Part shown: one piece after another, positions 34,203-45,743 of the stretch
Numbering within the stretch: position 1 is the first letter of the stretch
How the letters are laid out: the number at the start of each line of letters is the position of its first letter
Source: Streptomyces sp. SAI-135
Lineage (GTDB): Bacteria; Actinomycetota; Actinomycetes; Streptomycetales; Streptomycetaceae
Assembly (NCBI RefSeq): GCF_029893805.1
Contig: NZ_JARXYP010000002.1
Coordinates: forward strand, 930,001 to 994,000
Direction of reading: 5' to 3'
Length of the DNA: 64,000 nucleotides
Made by a program: the position numbers and the translations under genes
The notes under the pieces: model-generated
What the model was told of the DNA's origin: nothing
The model's database searches: none
What the model saw: only the letters and a program-made list of their open reading frames with translations

Positions 34203-35075
34203 TCACGCGTGCGGCACCACGGCCACCGGGCAGTCCGCGTGGTGCAGCACCCCGTGGGCGACCGAACCGATCCGCGCGCCCACGGCGGTACGGCGGGCCC
34301 GCCGGCCGACGACCATCAGCTGGGCCCGCGCGGTCACCGACAGCAGCACCTGGCCCGCGCTGCCCATCTCCACGTGCTCGACGACCGGCACGTCGGGGAA
34401 GCGCTCCCGCCACGGCTGGAGCGCCGCGGCCAGGGCCTTCTTCTCGTACGGCTCCAGCCCGCCGGCCTCGTCCAGGAGTTTCAGCGAGCCCGGGCTGTAG
34501 GCGAACACCGGCGGCAGCGTCCAGGCCCGCACGGCGCGCACGGCCGCTCCCCGGGCCGCCGCCGTCTCGAAGGCGAACCGCAGGGTCTCGGCGCTGTCCT
34601 CCGGGTCGCCCTCCTGGCCCACGACGATCTCGCGCCCCGCGGCCTCCGCGCTCGCCTGGTCGCCGGCCCGCACGAGCACCACGGGCCGCGTCGCCTCGGC
34701 GATCACCTGCTGGCCCACCGAGCCGATCAGGAAGCCGACCACCGGTCCGTGCCCACGGGAGCCCAGGACCAGCATCTCGGCGTCGGCCGCGGCCGAGACC
34801 AGCACGTCGACGCTGCCGCCCTCCACCAGGTCGGTGTCCACCTCCAGGCCGGCGTACCGCCCGGTGACGGTTCGGACCGCCTCGGTCATGGCGTCCCGCG
34901 CCCAGCCCGCCTGGGTGTCCCGGTCCCCGGCGTCGACGCCCTCGTACGGCTGGAACCGCCAGGCGTGCACCACCCGCAGCCCCGTGTCCCGCCGGACCGC
35001 CTCCCGGGCGGCCCAGCCCAGGGCGGCGAGGCTCTCCTCGGTTCCGTCGATGCCTGCGGTGATGGGGCGGGTCAT
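34203..35075 (-). CDS. Universal stress protein with two UspA domains
   Basis: A 290-residue protein with two Usp domains. The first ends with the ATP-binding signature LVLGSRGHGPVVGFLIGSVGQQVIAEATRPVVLVR, and the second with MVVGRRARRTAVGARIGSVAHGVLHHADCPVAVVP, where the G-2x-G-9x-G(S) pattern is partly changed. Tandem Usp proteins in actinobacteria bind ATP and are induced by hypoxia or nutrient stress. The ATG at 35075 (MTRPITAGIDG) is the family start. It is divergent from the VOC protein (60-base gap), and its stop lies 2 bases from that of the convergent DUF4032 gene. Confidence 0.93.
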   Translation of the reverse strand: MTRPITAGIDGTEESLAALGWAAREAVRRDTGLRVVHAWRFQPYEGVDAGDRDTQAGWARDAMTEAVRTVTGRYAGLEVDTDLVEGGSVDVLVSAAADAEMLVLGSRGHGPVVGFLIGSVGQQVIAEATRPVVLVRAGDQASAEAAGREIVVGQEGDPEDSAETLRFAFETAAARGAAVRAVRAWTLPPVFAYSPGSLKLLDEAGGLEPYEKKALAAALQPWRERFPDVPVVEHVEMGSAGQVLLSVTARAQLMVVGRRARRTAVGARIGSVAHGVLHHADCPVAVVPHA

Positions 35076-35135
35076 ACGGTGGCCTCCGTGGTCGTGGTCG
35101 CGTGCGTGCGGTCCAGTCTTCACTACGCTGCCGGT

Positions 35136-35489
35136 ATGGCACTGGAGTGGGAACAAGTCATCGTGGACTCGGCCGACCCGGCCGCCCTCGGGCGCTGGTG
35201 GGCCGAGGCGCTGGGCTGGGTGGTGGTCGGGGACTCACCGGACGAGTTCGAGATCCGCCCCGAGAAGGACCGGACGCCGGGACTGCTGTTCGTGCCGGTG
35301 CCGGAGCCGAAGACCGTCAAGAACCGGCTCCACCTCGACTTCCGGCCCGAGGACCGGGACGCCGAGGTCGCCCGTCTCCTCGCCCTGGGCGCCCGCCACG
35401 CGGACGTGGGGCAGGGTGAGCAGCCCTGGGTGGTGCTCGTGGACCCCGAGGGCAACGAGTTCTGCGTGCTGGGCGAGCGCCGAGCCTGA
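35136..35489 (+). CDS. VOC (glyoxalase-like) domain protein
   Basis: A 117-residue single VOC domain with paired beta-alpha-beta-beta-beta units: EWEQVIVDSADPAALGRWWAEALGWVVVG, then TVKNRLHLDFRPED and PWVVLVDPEGNEFCVLGER. The metal ligands of glyoxalase I are not all evident; His in RLHLDF and Glu in GNEFCVL are candidates. Many such proteins are uncharacterised. ATG start at 35136; it is divergent from the universal stress gene and is followed by a 120-base gap before the redox-regulator operon. Confidence 0.83.
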   Translation: MALEWEQVIVDSADPAALGRWWAEALGWVVVGDSPDEFEIRPEKDRTPGLLFVPVPEPKTVKNRLHLDFRPEDRDAEVARLLALGARHADVGQGEQPWVVLVDPEGNEFCVLGERRA

Positions 35490-35609
35490 CAAGGGCAGGG
35501 TCAGCCATATCTGCGCACAGCCGGGCGATCGAACATACGATGGGCGGGACCGGGCCGGTGACCACGGGGGGCGCCGGGCCCCGACCGACCGCCCGGCGTG
35601 GGGAGACGC

Positions 35610-37282
35610 ATGGCACAGGCCGCCGAATCGGCGCGGACCGTCATCCTGACCGTGGACGACGACCCGGGGGTCTCCCGTGCCGTCGCCCGCGATCTGCGGC
35701 GGCGCTACGGCGAGTCGTACCGGATCGTGCGCGCGGAGTCCGGTGAGTCCGCGCTGGAGGCGCTGCGGGAGCTGAAGCTGCGCGGTGACCTCGTGGCGGT
35801 GATCCTGGCCGACTACCGCATGCCGCAGATGAACGGCATCGAGTTCCTCGAACAGGCCCTGGACGTGTACCCGGGGGCCCGCCGCGTGCTGCTGACGGCG
35901 TACGCGGACACCAACGCGGCGATCGACGCGATCAACGTCGTCGACCTCGACCACTACCTCCTCAAACCGTGGGACCCGCCCGAGGAGAAGCTCTACCCGG
36001 TCCTCGACGACCTCCTGGAGGCGTGGCGGTGCAGCGACTACCGCCCCGTGCCCGCCACCAAGGTCATCGGACACCGCTGGTCGGCGCGCTCCTCGGACGT
36101 GCGGGAGTTCCTGGCCCGCAACCAGGTGCCCTACCGCTGGTACTCCACGGACGAGCCCGAGGGGCAGCGGCTGCTGGCGGCCGCGGGGCAGGACGGCCGG
36201 CGGCTGCCGGTGGTGATCACCCCGGACGGCACTCCCCTGGTCGAGCCGGAGGCACCCGACCTGGCCGCCCACGTGGGTCTCGCCACGACCCCGACCGCCG
36301 ACTTCTACGACCTCGTCGTCATCGGCGGTGGTCCGGCCGGGCTGGGCGCGGCGGTGTACGGGGCCTCGGAGGGGCTCAGGACCGTGCTCGTGGAGCGCTC
36401 GGCGACCGGCGGACAGGCCGGTCAGAGCTCACGGATCGAGAACTACCTGGGCTTCCCGGACGGCGTGTCGGGTGCCCAGCTCACCGACCGGGCCCGGCGG
36501 CAGGCGACGAAGTTCGGGGCCGAGATCCTCACCGCCCGCGAGGTGGCCGGTCTGGAGGTCAACGGCGCGGCCCGCACCGTGCGCTTCTCGGACGGGTCGG
36601 CGGTGGCCGCGCACAGCGTGATCCTGGCGACCGGTGTGTCGTACCGGCAGCTGGAGGCGCCCGGTTGCACGGACCTGACCGGCTGCGGGGTGTACTACGG
36701 CTCGGCGCTGACCGAGGCCGCCTCCTGCCAGGGTCAGGACATCTACATCGTCGGCGGCGCCAACTCGGCGGGACAGGCGGCCATGTACCTGTCCCGGGGC
36801 GCCAAGTCGGTGACCCTGCTGGTGCGCGGGCCCGACCTCGCCGCGTCGATGTCGCACTACCTGATCCAGCAGATCGAGGAGGCGCCCAACATCTCGGTCC
36901 GGGCGCGTACCGTCGTCGAGGCCGCGCACGGCTCCGACCACCTGGAGCAGCTCACCCTGCGCGACGTGGACACCGGGGAGACCGAACTCGTCGACGCGCA
37001 GTGGATGTTCGTGTTCATCGGCGCGGCCCCGCTCACCGGCTGGCTGGACGGCACGGTGCTGCGGGACGAGCACGGTTTCATCCTGGCCGGGCCGGACCTC
37101 ACCCCCGACGGACGGCCACCGGCGGACTGGGAGCTGGACCGGCCTCCGTACCACCTGGAGACCAACATTCCGGGCGTGTTCGTCGCGGGCGACGCGCGCG
37201 CCGAGTCCGCGAAGCGGGTCGCGTCCGCCGTCGGAGAGGGAGCCATGGCAGTGATGCTCGTCCACCGGTACCTGGAGCAGTC

Positions 37283-37286
<4 letters not shown>
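35610..37286 (+). CDS. Response regulator fused to thioredoxin reductase-like flavoprotein
   Basis: A 558-residue fusion. Residues 12-135 are a receiver domain with Asp68 (ILADYRMPQMNG) and Lys119 (LLKPWD). Residues 150-225 look like a glutaredoxin-type fold without a Cys pair. The rest is a thioredoxin-reductase-type flavoprotein: GGGPAG at 239-244, GGQAG near 267 and a final VAGDARAE. The CxxC active site is gone: where TrxR has CATC, here TGCGVYYGSALTEA gives GSAL; Cys353 and Cys359 lie just upstream. The ATG at 35610 is behind GGGGAGA; GTG 35598 is an alternative. It overlaps the next gene by 4 bases (GTGA). Confidence 0.92.
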
Positions 37287-38736
<1,450 letters not shown>

Positions 38737-38740
<4 letters not shown>

Positions 38741-39090
38741 CCGACGTCAAGGGGATCGACCCGAGCGTCCCGCCGAGCGGCGAGGGGTGTGTGGAGTGCG
38801 ACGCGGCGGGCGGCTGGTGGTTCCATCTGCGGCGGTGTGCGCAGTGCGGGCACGTGGGGTGCTGCGACTCCTCCCCCGGGCAGCACGCGACCGGGCACTT
38901 CCGGGACTCGGGGCATCCCCTGGTGCAGAGTTTCGAACCGGGTGAGGAGTGGTTCTGGAACTTCGAGACGAGTGAGATGTTCGAGGCGGGGCCGGAGCTG
39001 GCCGGGCCGGGGAGCCACCCCGAGAGCCAGCCCGCGCCGGGTCCCGAGGGGCGGGTGCCTGCCGACTGGGTGCGGGTGCTGCGGCGTTGA
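38737..39090 (+). CDS. UBP-type (ZnF-UBP) zinc finger protein
   Basis: A 117-residue protein. The finger runs from CVECDAAGGWWFHLRRCAQCGHVGCCDSSPGQHATGHFRDSGHPLV, with the Cys/His set of the ZnF-UBP fold, which in eukaryotes binds the C-terminus of ubiquitin. After it comes EWFWNFETSEMFE, part of the conserved end. Bacterial homologues are common in actinobacteria and cyanobacteria and have no known partner; ubiquitin is absent here, so it may bind another C-terminus, perhaps Pup-like. It overlaps the kinase gene by 4 bases (ATGA), so the three genes form one operon. Confidence 0.9.
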
Positions 39091-39114
39091 GCGCCCACGG
39101 GCTCGGTTCGGTTT

Positions 39115-39180
39115 GTCCTACGGCGGCTGCGGGCCGTTTGGGGTTGATCGCGCGGTTCCCCGCGCCCCTGGGGTAGGTCA
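39115..39180. repeat. Dispersed Streptomyces intergenic box, candidate
   Basis: The core GCGCGGTTCCCCGCGCCCCT (39150-39169) differs by one base from a motif I remember in many Streptomyces intergenic regions. It forms a hairpin GCGCGG-TTCC-CCGCGC. It lies after the UBP zinc finger gene and 50 bases before the LuxR regulator. It may end the upstream operon. Only one copy is seen in this window. Confidence 0.5.
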
Positions 39181-39231
39181 CCGCGCCGCCGGACCACATG
39201 CGCTGTCGGCGTGGCGTGCCAGGATGTAGTC

Positions 39232-42171
39232 GTGTCGCAGATCTCCATCAGTACGCCGATCATCGGGCGGGACGACGAGCTTGCCCGGCTTTCCGGGGTG
39301 CTGGGACGGGCCCGGGGCGGGGAAGCCCGGGCCGTGCTCGTCGCCGGGGACGCCGGGGTCGGCAAGACGCGGTTGCTGGACGAGCTCAAGGGGCGGGCCG
39401 CGGCGGCCGGGATGACCGTGCTCGGCGGGCACTGCGTCGATCTCGGTGATGTGGGCCTGCCCTACCTCCCCTTCACGGAGGTGCTCGGGGCGATCGCGCA
39501 GGACGAGCGGTTCACCGGTGCCCTCGCCGCGTACCCGGTGGTGGAGCGGTTGCTGGGCGGCGGCTCCGCCGGGGACTCCGGTGGGCGGCTGCGGCTGTTC
39601 GAGTCGATCGCCGCGCTGCTCGCCGATCTCTCCGACATCGCTCCCCTGCTGCTCGTCCTGGAGGATCTGCACTGGGCCGACCAGTCGTCCCGGGACCTGC
39701 TGCGGTTCCTGCTCAGCCGGGGGATCCTCCAGCGCTCGGCAGGTGGGGCGCCCACGCACCGGCTGGCCGTTCTCGCCTCGTACCGGGCGGACGACCTGCA
39801 CCGCCGGCATCCGCTGCGGCCGTTGCTCGCCGAGCTCGTGCGGCTGCCCGCCGTCGAGCGGCTGGAGTTGCGGCCGATGGCCGACGGCGAGGTGGCGCGG
39901 CTGGTGCGGGCCCTGCGCGAGGGGCCGCTGCCGGACACCACCGTGCGGCGGATCGTCGAGCGGGCCGAGGGCAACGCCTTCTACGCCGAGGAACTGCTGG
40001 CCGCCACGGGGAGCGGGGAGGGCGGGGTGCCCAGCGGGCTGGCCGACGTCCTGCTGATCCGTTTCGAGCAGCTGTCCGACACCGCCCAGGAGGTGCTGCG
40101 CACCGCCGCCGTGGCCGGGCGGCGCGTCGAGCACGACCTGCTGCGGGATGCCGTACGACTGCCCGAGGAGGAGCTGGAGTCGGCCCTGCGCGAGGCCGTC
40201 GGACGGCAGGTCCTGGTGTCCGGGGAAGGGGACACGTACGCGTTCCGGCACGCCCTCGCCCGTGAGGCCGTGTACGCCGATCTGCTCCCGGGTGAGCGGG
40301 CCCGGCTGCACGGGGCGTTCGCCCGGCTGCTCGACGGGCGGGCGCACCGGGCCGAGAGCGCGGCGGAGCGGGCCCATCACTACCGGGAGAGCCATGACCT
40401 GGCCCCCGCGCTCGCCGCCTCCCTGGAGGCCGCGGACCACGCCGAGCGGGTCGGGGCGCCGGCCGAGGAGCTACGTCATCTGGAGACGGCCCTGGACCTG
40501 TGGTCGGCGGTGGAGCCCTCCGCGCGTCCTTCGGGCGAGGGGGTCGACCGGGTCCGGCTGATGCTGCGGGCCTCGGCGGCGGCCGCGCACGCCGGCGAAC
40601 TGCACCGGGCGGTCTCGCTCACACGTGCCGCGCTCGCCGGCGTCGGCCAGGAGGAGGACTCCGAGCTCGCCGCCCGGGTGCGCTACACGCTCGCCGGGAA
40701 CCTGATGACCGTCGACAACCTCACCGCGGCCTTCGCCTACAGCAGCGAGGCGCTCGACATGATCCCCGCGGACCCCCCGTCCCGTACCTGGGTGTGGGCC
40801 GCGGCGACCCATGTGCTGGCGGCCCGTCACGTGGGGGAGAACGAGACCGCGCTGCGGGTCGCGCGGCAGGCCCTGGAGACGGCGGAGGAGCTGGGCGTGA
40901 CCGACGCCCAGGCGGACCTGCTGATCTCCCTGGCGGTCGTCGAGGGCGGTGGGCGCAGGTCGCAGGAGGGACGGGAGCGGTTGCGGCGGGCTCGGGAGCT
41001 GGCCCGCGCTTCGGGCAACGCGGCGGTCGAGATGCGCGCGCTGTTCAACCTCGCCATCGGCACCTTCGAGGCCGGGCACCTGGACGAGTGCCTGCCCTGG
41101 ATCACGGAGGGACTGGACCGCGCCCGCAGGGCCGGGCTGCTGTCGTCGCCGTATCCGATGGAGATGCGCTATCTCCAGCTGCTGGTGCTGTACACGCTGG
41201 GCCGCTGGGACGAGTGCGTCCGGGCGGCGGACACCGATGCCGCGGTGCTGCCCGCGGCCGGCGGGTACCGGATCGCGCCCGCCCTCTACGTGGCGCTCGC
41301 ACGCGGTGACTTCGGGGCCGCCGACCGGGCCAGGACGCTCCTGGAGGGGCCGTTCGACTGGATGGCCGCGCTCGTCGCGGGCATCGCGCTGACCGAGGCG
41401 GCTGCCCTGAAGGGTGACGCGGAGGCGGCCGTGGAGCGGATGCGGTCCACCGTCACGGTCCTCACCGACGACGCGGGCACCCCTCCCCACGTCACCGTGC
41501 GGCTCGCCGCCCTCGCGTTGTCGGCGGTCGCCGACCGGGCCACCGGCCTGCGTCTGGAGGGAGACCAGGAGGGAGCCCGCCGGTGGGCGGAGACCGCCAC
41601 CGAGCTGCTGGCGCCGGCCAGGGCCCTCGCCGTGCACGACGGAGTGCCGCAGGGGCCCGAGGGCCAGGCCTGGCTGGCCCGCGCCGAGGCGGAGTGGACC
41701 CGGGCCGTGTCGGGGCCGGACGCCGAGGCCTGGGCGCGGGCGGTCGCCGCGTTCGACTTCGGTGACGTGTACGAGCAGGCGCGCTGCCGCCTGCGGTACG
41801 CCGAGGCCCTGCTCACCGCGGACCGACGTGATGAGGCCGTGACCGAGGCGCGGGCGGCGCGTGCGGTGTTCGCCCGGCTCGGTGCCACCGTGTTCCTGGA
41901 GCGGACGGACGAGCTGCTCCGGCGCGGCGGCCCGGCCGAGGCCGCGCCCACCGCGCCGCCGCTCACGGCCCGCGAGCAGGACGTGCTGCGGCTGCTCGCG
42001 CGCGGGCGCAGCAACCGGCAGATCGGCGAGGAGCTGTTCATCACCGGCAAGACGGCCAGCGTGCACGTCTCCAACATCCTCGCCAAGCTGGGCGCGGCGA
42101 GCCGCACCGAGGCCGTGGCCGTCGCCTACCGCGAGGGACTGATCGCCCCCGAGACGACGGCCCACGGCTGA
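39232..42171 (+). CDS. Large LuxR-family ATPase regulator (LAL type)
   Basis: A 979-residue regulator. The N-terminal AAA-like ATPase has Walker A VAGDAGVGKTRLLDEL near residues 37-52 and Walker B LLLVLEDLHWADQS near 140. A central region of tetratricopeptide-like helices follows, then the C-terminal LuxR helix-turn-helix (LTAREQDVLRLLARGRSNRQIGEELFITGKTASVHVSNILAKLG). LAL proteins activate antibiotic, sugar or other pathway genes on binding an unknown inducer and ATP. The GTG at 39232 gives the family N-terminus. It is convergent with the glycan locus (7 bases between stops), so it need not regulate it. Confidence 0.92.
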   Translation: MSQISISTPIIGRDDELARLSGVLGRARGGEARAVLVAGDAGVGKTRLLDELKGRAAAAGMTVLGGHCVDLGDVGLPYLPFTEVLGAIAQDERFTGALAAYPVVERLLGGGSAGDSGGRLRLFESIAALLADLSDIAPLLLVLEDLHWADQSSRDLLRFLLSRGILQRSAGGAPTHRLAVLASYRADDLHRRHPLRPLLAELVRLPAVERLELRPMADGEVARLVRALREGPLPDTTVRRIVERAEGNAFYAEELLAATGSGEGGVPSGLADVLLIRFEQLSDTAQEVLRTAAVAGRRVEHDLLRDAVRLPEEELESALREAVGRQVLVSGEGDTYAFRHALAREAVYADLLPGERARLHGAFARLLDGRAHRAESAAERAHHYRESHDLAPALAASLEAADHAERVGAPAEELRHLETALDLWSAVEPSARPSGEGVDRVRLMLRASAAAAHAGELHRAVSLTRAALAGVGQEEDSELAARVRYTLAGNLMTVDNLTAAFAYSSEALDMIPADPPSRTWVWAAATHVLAARHVGENETALRVARQALETAEELGVTDAQADLLISLAVVEGGGRRSQEGRERLRRARELARASGNAAVEMRALFNLAIGTFEAGHLDECLPWITEGLDRARRAGLLSSPYPMEMRYLQLLVLYTLGRWDECVRAADTDAAVLPAAGGYRIAPALYVALARGDFGAADRARTLLEGPFDWMAALVAGIALTEAAALKGDAEAAVERMRSTVTVLTDDAGTPPHVTVRLAALALSAVADRATGLRLEGDQEGARRWAETATELLAPARALAVHDGVPQGPEGQAWLARAEAEWTRAVSGPDAEAWARAVAAFDFGDVYEQARCRLRYAEALLTADRRDEAVTEARAARAVFARLGATVFLERTDELLRRGGPAEAAPTAPPLTAREQDVLRLLARGRSNRQIGEELFITGKTASVHVSNILAKLGAASRTEAVAVAYREGLIAPETTAHG

Positions 42172-42178
42172 CGGTCCC

Positions 42179-43369
42179 TCAGCGGCGTGCGCACTCCAGG
42201 CTGTTCAGGTCGACGGAGTCCGCCATGGCCTGCATGCCCTTGTCGTTGGGGTGGATGTGGTCCCCGCCGTCGAAGACGGGGAGCATCCGTTCGTGGTCGT
42301 AGGGGCTGCGCAGGACGCGGTCGAAGTCGCTGACCGCGTCGAACTCGTCGGCGTGGCTCCTGACGAAGTCGTTGACCTCCTGGCGTACCGCCTCGGCGTC
42401 CGCGTTCCATTCGGGCCAGCCCTTGAAGGGGGCGATGGTGGAGACGACCACGCACTTGCCGGCGTCGTGGGACCGGTCCACGATCTCGCGGTAGCCGGAG
42501 ATCAGGTCCGCGGCGGTGACGCCGCTGCGCGCCTTGAGGTCGTTGACACCTTCGAAGAGGAACACGGTACGCACGCCCGGCTGGGACAGGACGTCCCTGT
42601 CCAGCCTGTTCAGGGCGCTCGGCGCGGTGCCGTCGGACAGCACCCTGTTGCTGGAGATCCCCTCGTCGGCCACGCCCTTGATCGTGGTGTGCGCCTTCTG
42701 CAGACGGCGGGCGAGGTAGTCGGGCCAGCGGCGGTTGCGGTCGCCGGTGGACTGCCAGCCGTCGGTGATGGAGTCGCCGAGCGCGACGACGGCCCCGGTG
42801 GCGGCGGGTGTCCGCACGGAGACCGCGTCGAGGTAGAACCACGAGCTGATCGGCTCGGTCCAGTGGGCTCCGCTCTCCTCGGCGGTGTGGTCGCCCCGGG
42901 TGGCGTACGACGTCTGCAGGGCCATCCCGTGGCCGGTGACCGGGCCCGCCGCGTCCGGGGTGTGCAGGCTGACGACCAGGTCCGAGCCGGCGGCCAGGGT
43001 GCCGGGCAGCGGGTCGCTGTACACCGTGGCGCCGGGTTCCACGGTGACGGAGGACAAGCCGTCGAAGGTGAGACGCCGGTTGGAGCCGCGCACCAGGGCG
43101 GCGCCCTCCAGCCGGCGGCCGGCGTAGACGCTGTCGAAGGTGACCGGCTGGTGGCCGAAGGCGTTGGAGAGCCGCACGCGCAGGTCACGGCCGCCGACGC
43201 TGGTGTGGACGACCATGCGGTAGCCGCGGTCGGCGGCCGACTCACCGAGGGCGTAGGCGCTCGCACCCCAGGTGATCACCCCGTCGGGCGGGCTGACGGC
43301 GGCCGGTGCGGGCGTGGCCTGGAGGGCCGCCGCCACGACCGTGACGGCGACCAGCCGGGCCCGGCGCAC
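42179..43369 (-). CDS. Secreted SGNH/GDSL hydrolase
   Basis: A 396-residue protein. The N-terminus (RRARLVAVTVVAAALQATPAPA) is a Sec signal. After a beta-rich domain of about 190 residues comes the SGNH hydrolase: block I ALGDSITDGW, block III FEGVNDL and block V DHIHPND with the catalytic Asp-His. It may deacylate carbohydrates, given the two glycosidase genes beside it. The start is unclear: GTG 43369 as given, or TTG 43384, which overlaps the GH95 stop (TTGA) and has GAAGGGC upstream. Translational coupling to the fucosidase is likely either way. Confidence 0.87.
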   Translation of the reverse strand: MRRARLVAVTVVAAALQATPAPAAVSPPDGVITWGASAYALGESAADRGYRMVVHTSVGGRDLRVRLSNAFGHQPVTFDSVYAGRRLEGAALVRGSNRRLTFDGLSSVTVEPGATVYSDPLPGTLAAGSDLVVSLHTPDAAGPVTGHGMALQTSYATRGDHTAEESGAHWTEPISSWFYLDAVSVRTPAATGAVVALGDSITDGWQSTGDRNRRWPDYLARRLQKAHTTIKGVADEGISSNRVLSDGTAPSALNRLDRDVLSQPGVRTVFLFEGVNDLKARSGVTAADLISGYREIVDRSHDAGKCVVVSTIAPFKGWPEWNADAEAVRQEVNDFVRSHADEFDAVSDFDRVLRSPYDHERMLPVFDGGDHIHPNDKGMQAMADSVDLNSLECARR

Positions 43370-43380
43370 GGTCCGGCGGC

Positions 43381-45723
43381 TCAACGGTCGAAGCCCTTCA
43401 GGGTGACCGTCTCGCCCGGCCTCAGCGTCACCGTGCGGGTGCTTCCCGCGTGGGCGACCGTCGTGGTGCGGCCGCCGGTGCTGCGGATCCGTGCTTCGGT
43501 CGGTGTGCCGTCCCGCCAGCGCAGGTCGACGACGAAGCCGCCGCGGGCGTTCGCTCCGCTGAGGGAGCCGGAGGCGGCCCAGGCGTCGGGCAGGGCCGGC
43601 AGGAGTTCCAGGTGGCCGGGGCGGGAGTAGAGCAGCATCTCGATCATCGCTGCAGGGGTACCCAGATTTGCGTCGATCTGAAAGATCCCTCGGCCCTGTT
43701 CCACCTGGTAGATGTCGAAGAGGTTGAAAGCGGTGCCGTTGCTGCCGCCGCTGGAGGGCCGCAGGTTGTTGACGACCAGCTGGTAGGCGTTGTCGGCGTT
43801 CTTCAGGCGGGCCCAGCACAGGGCGCGCCAGGCGTTGGCCCAGCCGAAGCTCTCCATGCCGCGGGCGGTGAGCAGGGCGGTGGCGCCCTCGACGATTCCC
43901 GCCGGGGTGGAGCCGTCGGGGCGGATGCGGTCGCCGGGGAAGAGTCCGACGAGCGGGGACAGGTGCCGGTGGGTGGTCTCGCCGAGGTTGTCGGGGGACA
44001 TCCACTCCTCCAGCCAGCCCGTGGTGGGGCTGACCTGCGGGAGGTGGAGGCGTTTGCGGAGGCCGGCGATCGTGGCGGCGAAGCCGGTGTCCTTCTTCAG
44101 CTCGGCCGCTGCCGTGCAGTAGTTGCCGAACAGGGCCCACACGAGTTCCTGGGCGTAGGTGATGCCCTTGGCGTCGAGGGGGCCGTGCTCGGGCGACCAG
44201 TCGCTGTCGGCGACCAGGACCTCCCGCGAGGTGCCCGGGAGGGTCATGGTCAGCAGCCGTGCCTCCCAGAACTCGCACGCGCCCTTGAGAAGGGGGTAGA
44301 TCTTCTCCAGATGGGCGCGGGAGGCCGTGAACTCGTAATGCTCGTACAGGGAGTTGCACAGCCAGGCGTTGCCCGCCGGGTGCCACCACCAGCCGCCTCC
44401 GCCGAAGGGGTTGGTGGAGATGGCGACCGTCCAGCCCGCGTTCTTGCCGGTGGAGTTGCGGTAGCGGTTGCGCGGGTCGTTGAAGAGTCTGCGGGTGAGG
44501 TCGGTCCAGGAGGGGAGCTGGGCGAGGCAGTAGTCCGTGAACGCGTCGAAGCACTGGGACAGGCCGGCGCGGTCGGTCGCCCAGTAGTTCATCTGGATGT
44601 TGATGTCGGTGTGGTAATCCCCCATCCAGTCGGGGTCGTTGCCGTCGAGCCACAGCCCCTGGAGGTTCAGCGGCAGGCTGCCGCGGGAGGCCGCGATCGT
44701 CAGGTAGCGGCCGAACTGGAGGTACTGGGCCTCCAGTTCCGGATCGGGCACGCCGTCCCTGGCGCGTGCGTGCAGGCGCTCCCAGGTGTCGAGGGAGCGC
44801 TGCTCGGCGGAGGAGGTGCCGAGCGAGAGGTCCAGCTGCCCGAACAGGGCGTGGTGGTCGGCCGTGTGGGTGCGCAGCAGGGTGGCCGCCGAGTGGCGGG
44901 CGGCGGCACGGACCTTGCTGCGGGCCAGTTTCTGCGGGTCGAGGGAGGGGTCGCGGTAGTGGGCGGCGGCGTCGGGGGCGTAGTCGGTGCCGCCGCTCAG
45001 GACGACGGTGAGGTCCCTGCACCCGCTGAAGGCGATGTGCGGCCCGTCGACGGCGACGCTGCCGCCGGAGCCGTACGCCGTGATCGCCGCCCCGTAGCGC
45101 AGGCCGTTGGGCAGGGTGGCGCCGAAGGAGGGCGCGGGTTCCTCGCCGTGTGTTCCCGCCAGCGTGAGCGTGCCGGTGTAGCGGCCTCCCCCGCTCTGGG
45201 TGAAGTGCAGCACGATGACGTCGTCGGGACGGCTGGCGAAGATCTCACGCCGGTAGGTCACACCGTGGCGGACGTACGACGTCTCGTTCACGCCGCGCGC
45301 GAGGTCGAGGGTGCGGCGGTAGCCGGAGACGGCGGACAGGTCGTGGTCGGGGAGGTCCACGGTGAGCCGGGCCAGCAGGGTGAAGGAGCCGAAGTCCTGG
45401 CGGCCGTAGGGGAACTGGCCGTCGGCGTCCAGGGTGTCGTTGAGGCCGCCGGTCCACATCGTGGCGTCGGTGACGAGGAGGAGCTCGCGGCCGGGGTCGT
45501 TGCTCACGAGGGCGCCGAGGCGGCCGTTGCCGACGGGCAGGCCCTGTTCGATCATCGAGTGCTCGTCGGCGGGGGCCTGCCACCAGAGCCGGTGGCGTGC
45601 GTCGGTGTCGGGGGTGGGTGACGCGGCGGGTCGCTGCGGCGCGGCGGTCGCCCTGAAGGCGGGCAGGGCGGTGAGCGCGGCGGTCAGCGCGAGGACACCG
45701 CGTCTGGAGGGGGTGGGGGTCAT
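43381..45723 (-). CDS. Glycoside hydrolase family 95, alpha-L-fucosidase type
   Basis: A 780-residue secreted enzyme. A Tat-like signal RRGVLALTAALTALPAFRATAA is at the N-terminus. GH95 pieces are visible: LWWQAPADEHSMIEQGLPVGNGRLGALV, INIQMNYWATD with the Asn residues that activate the water, GPLDAKGITYAQELVW (acid Glu region) and FQIDANLGTPAAMIEML with the catalytic Asp. GH95 inverts alpha-1,2-L-fucosides, some alpha-L-galactosides. Substrates may be xyloglucan or host glycans. ATG start at 45723. It lies between an SGNH esterase and an alpha-galactosidase on the same strand, in one probable operon. Confidence 0.92.
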   Translation of the reverse strand: MTPTPSRRGVLALTAALTALPAFRATAAPQRPAASPTPDTDARHRLWWQAPADEHSMIEQGLPVGNGRLGALVSNDPGRELLLVTDATMWTGGLNDTLDADGQFPYGRQDFGSFTLLARLTVDLPDHDLSAVSGYRRTLDLARGVNETSYVRHGVTYRREIFASRPDDVIVLHFTQSGGGRYTGTLTLAGTHGEEPAPSFGATLPNGLRYGAAITAYGSGGSVAVDGPHIAFSGCRDLTVVLSGGTDYAPDAAAHYRDPSLDPQKLARSKVRAAARHSAATLLRTHTADHHALFGQLDLSLGTSSAEQRSLDTWERLHARARDGVPDPELEAQYLQFGRYLTIAASRGSLPLNLQGLWLDGNDPDWMGDYHTDINIQMNYWATDRAGLSQCFDAFTDYCLAQLPSWTDLTRRLFNDPRNRYRNSTGKNAGWTVAISTNPFGGGGWWWHPAGNAWLCNSLYEHYEFTASRAHLEKIYPLLKGACEFWEARLLTMTLPGTSREVLVADSDWSPEHGPLDAKGITYAQELVWALFGNYCTAAAELKKDTGFAATIAGLRKRLHLPQVSPTTGWLEEWMSPDNLGETTHRHLSPLVGLFPGDRIRPDGSTPAGIVEGATALLTARGMESFGWANAWRALCWARLKNADNAYQLVVNNLRPSSGGSNGTAFNLFDIYQVEQGRGIFQIDANLGTPAAMIEMLLYSRPGHLELLPALPDAWAASGSLSGANARGGFVVDLRWRDGTPTEARIRSTGGRTTTVAHAGSTRTVTLRPGETVTLKGFDR

Positions 45724-45743
45724 GGCGGCTCCTGGTGGCTCGG

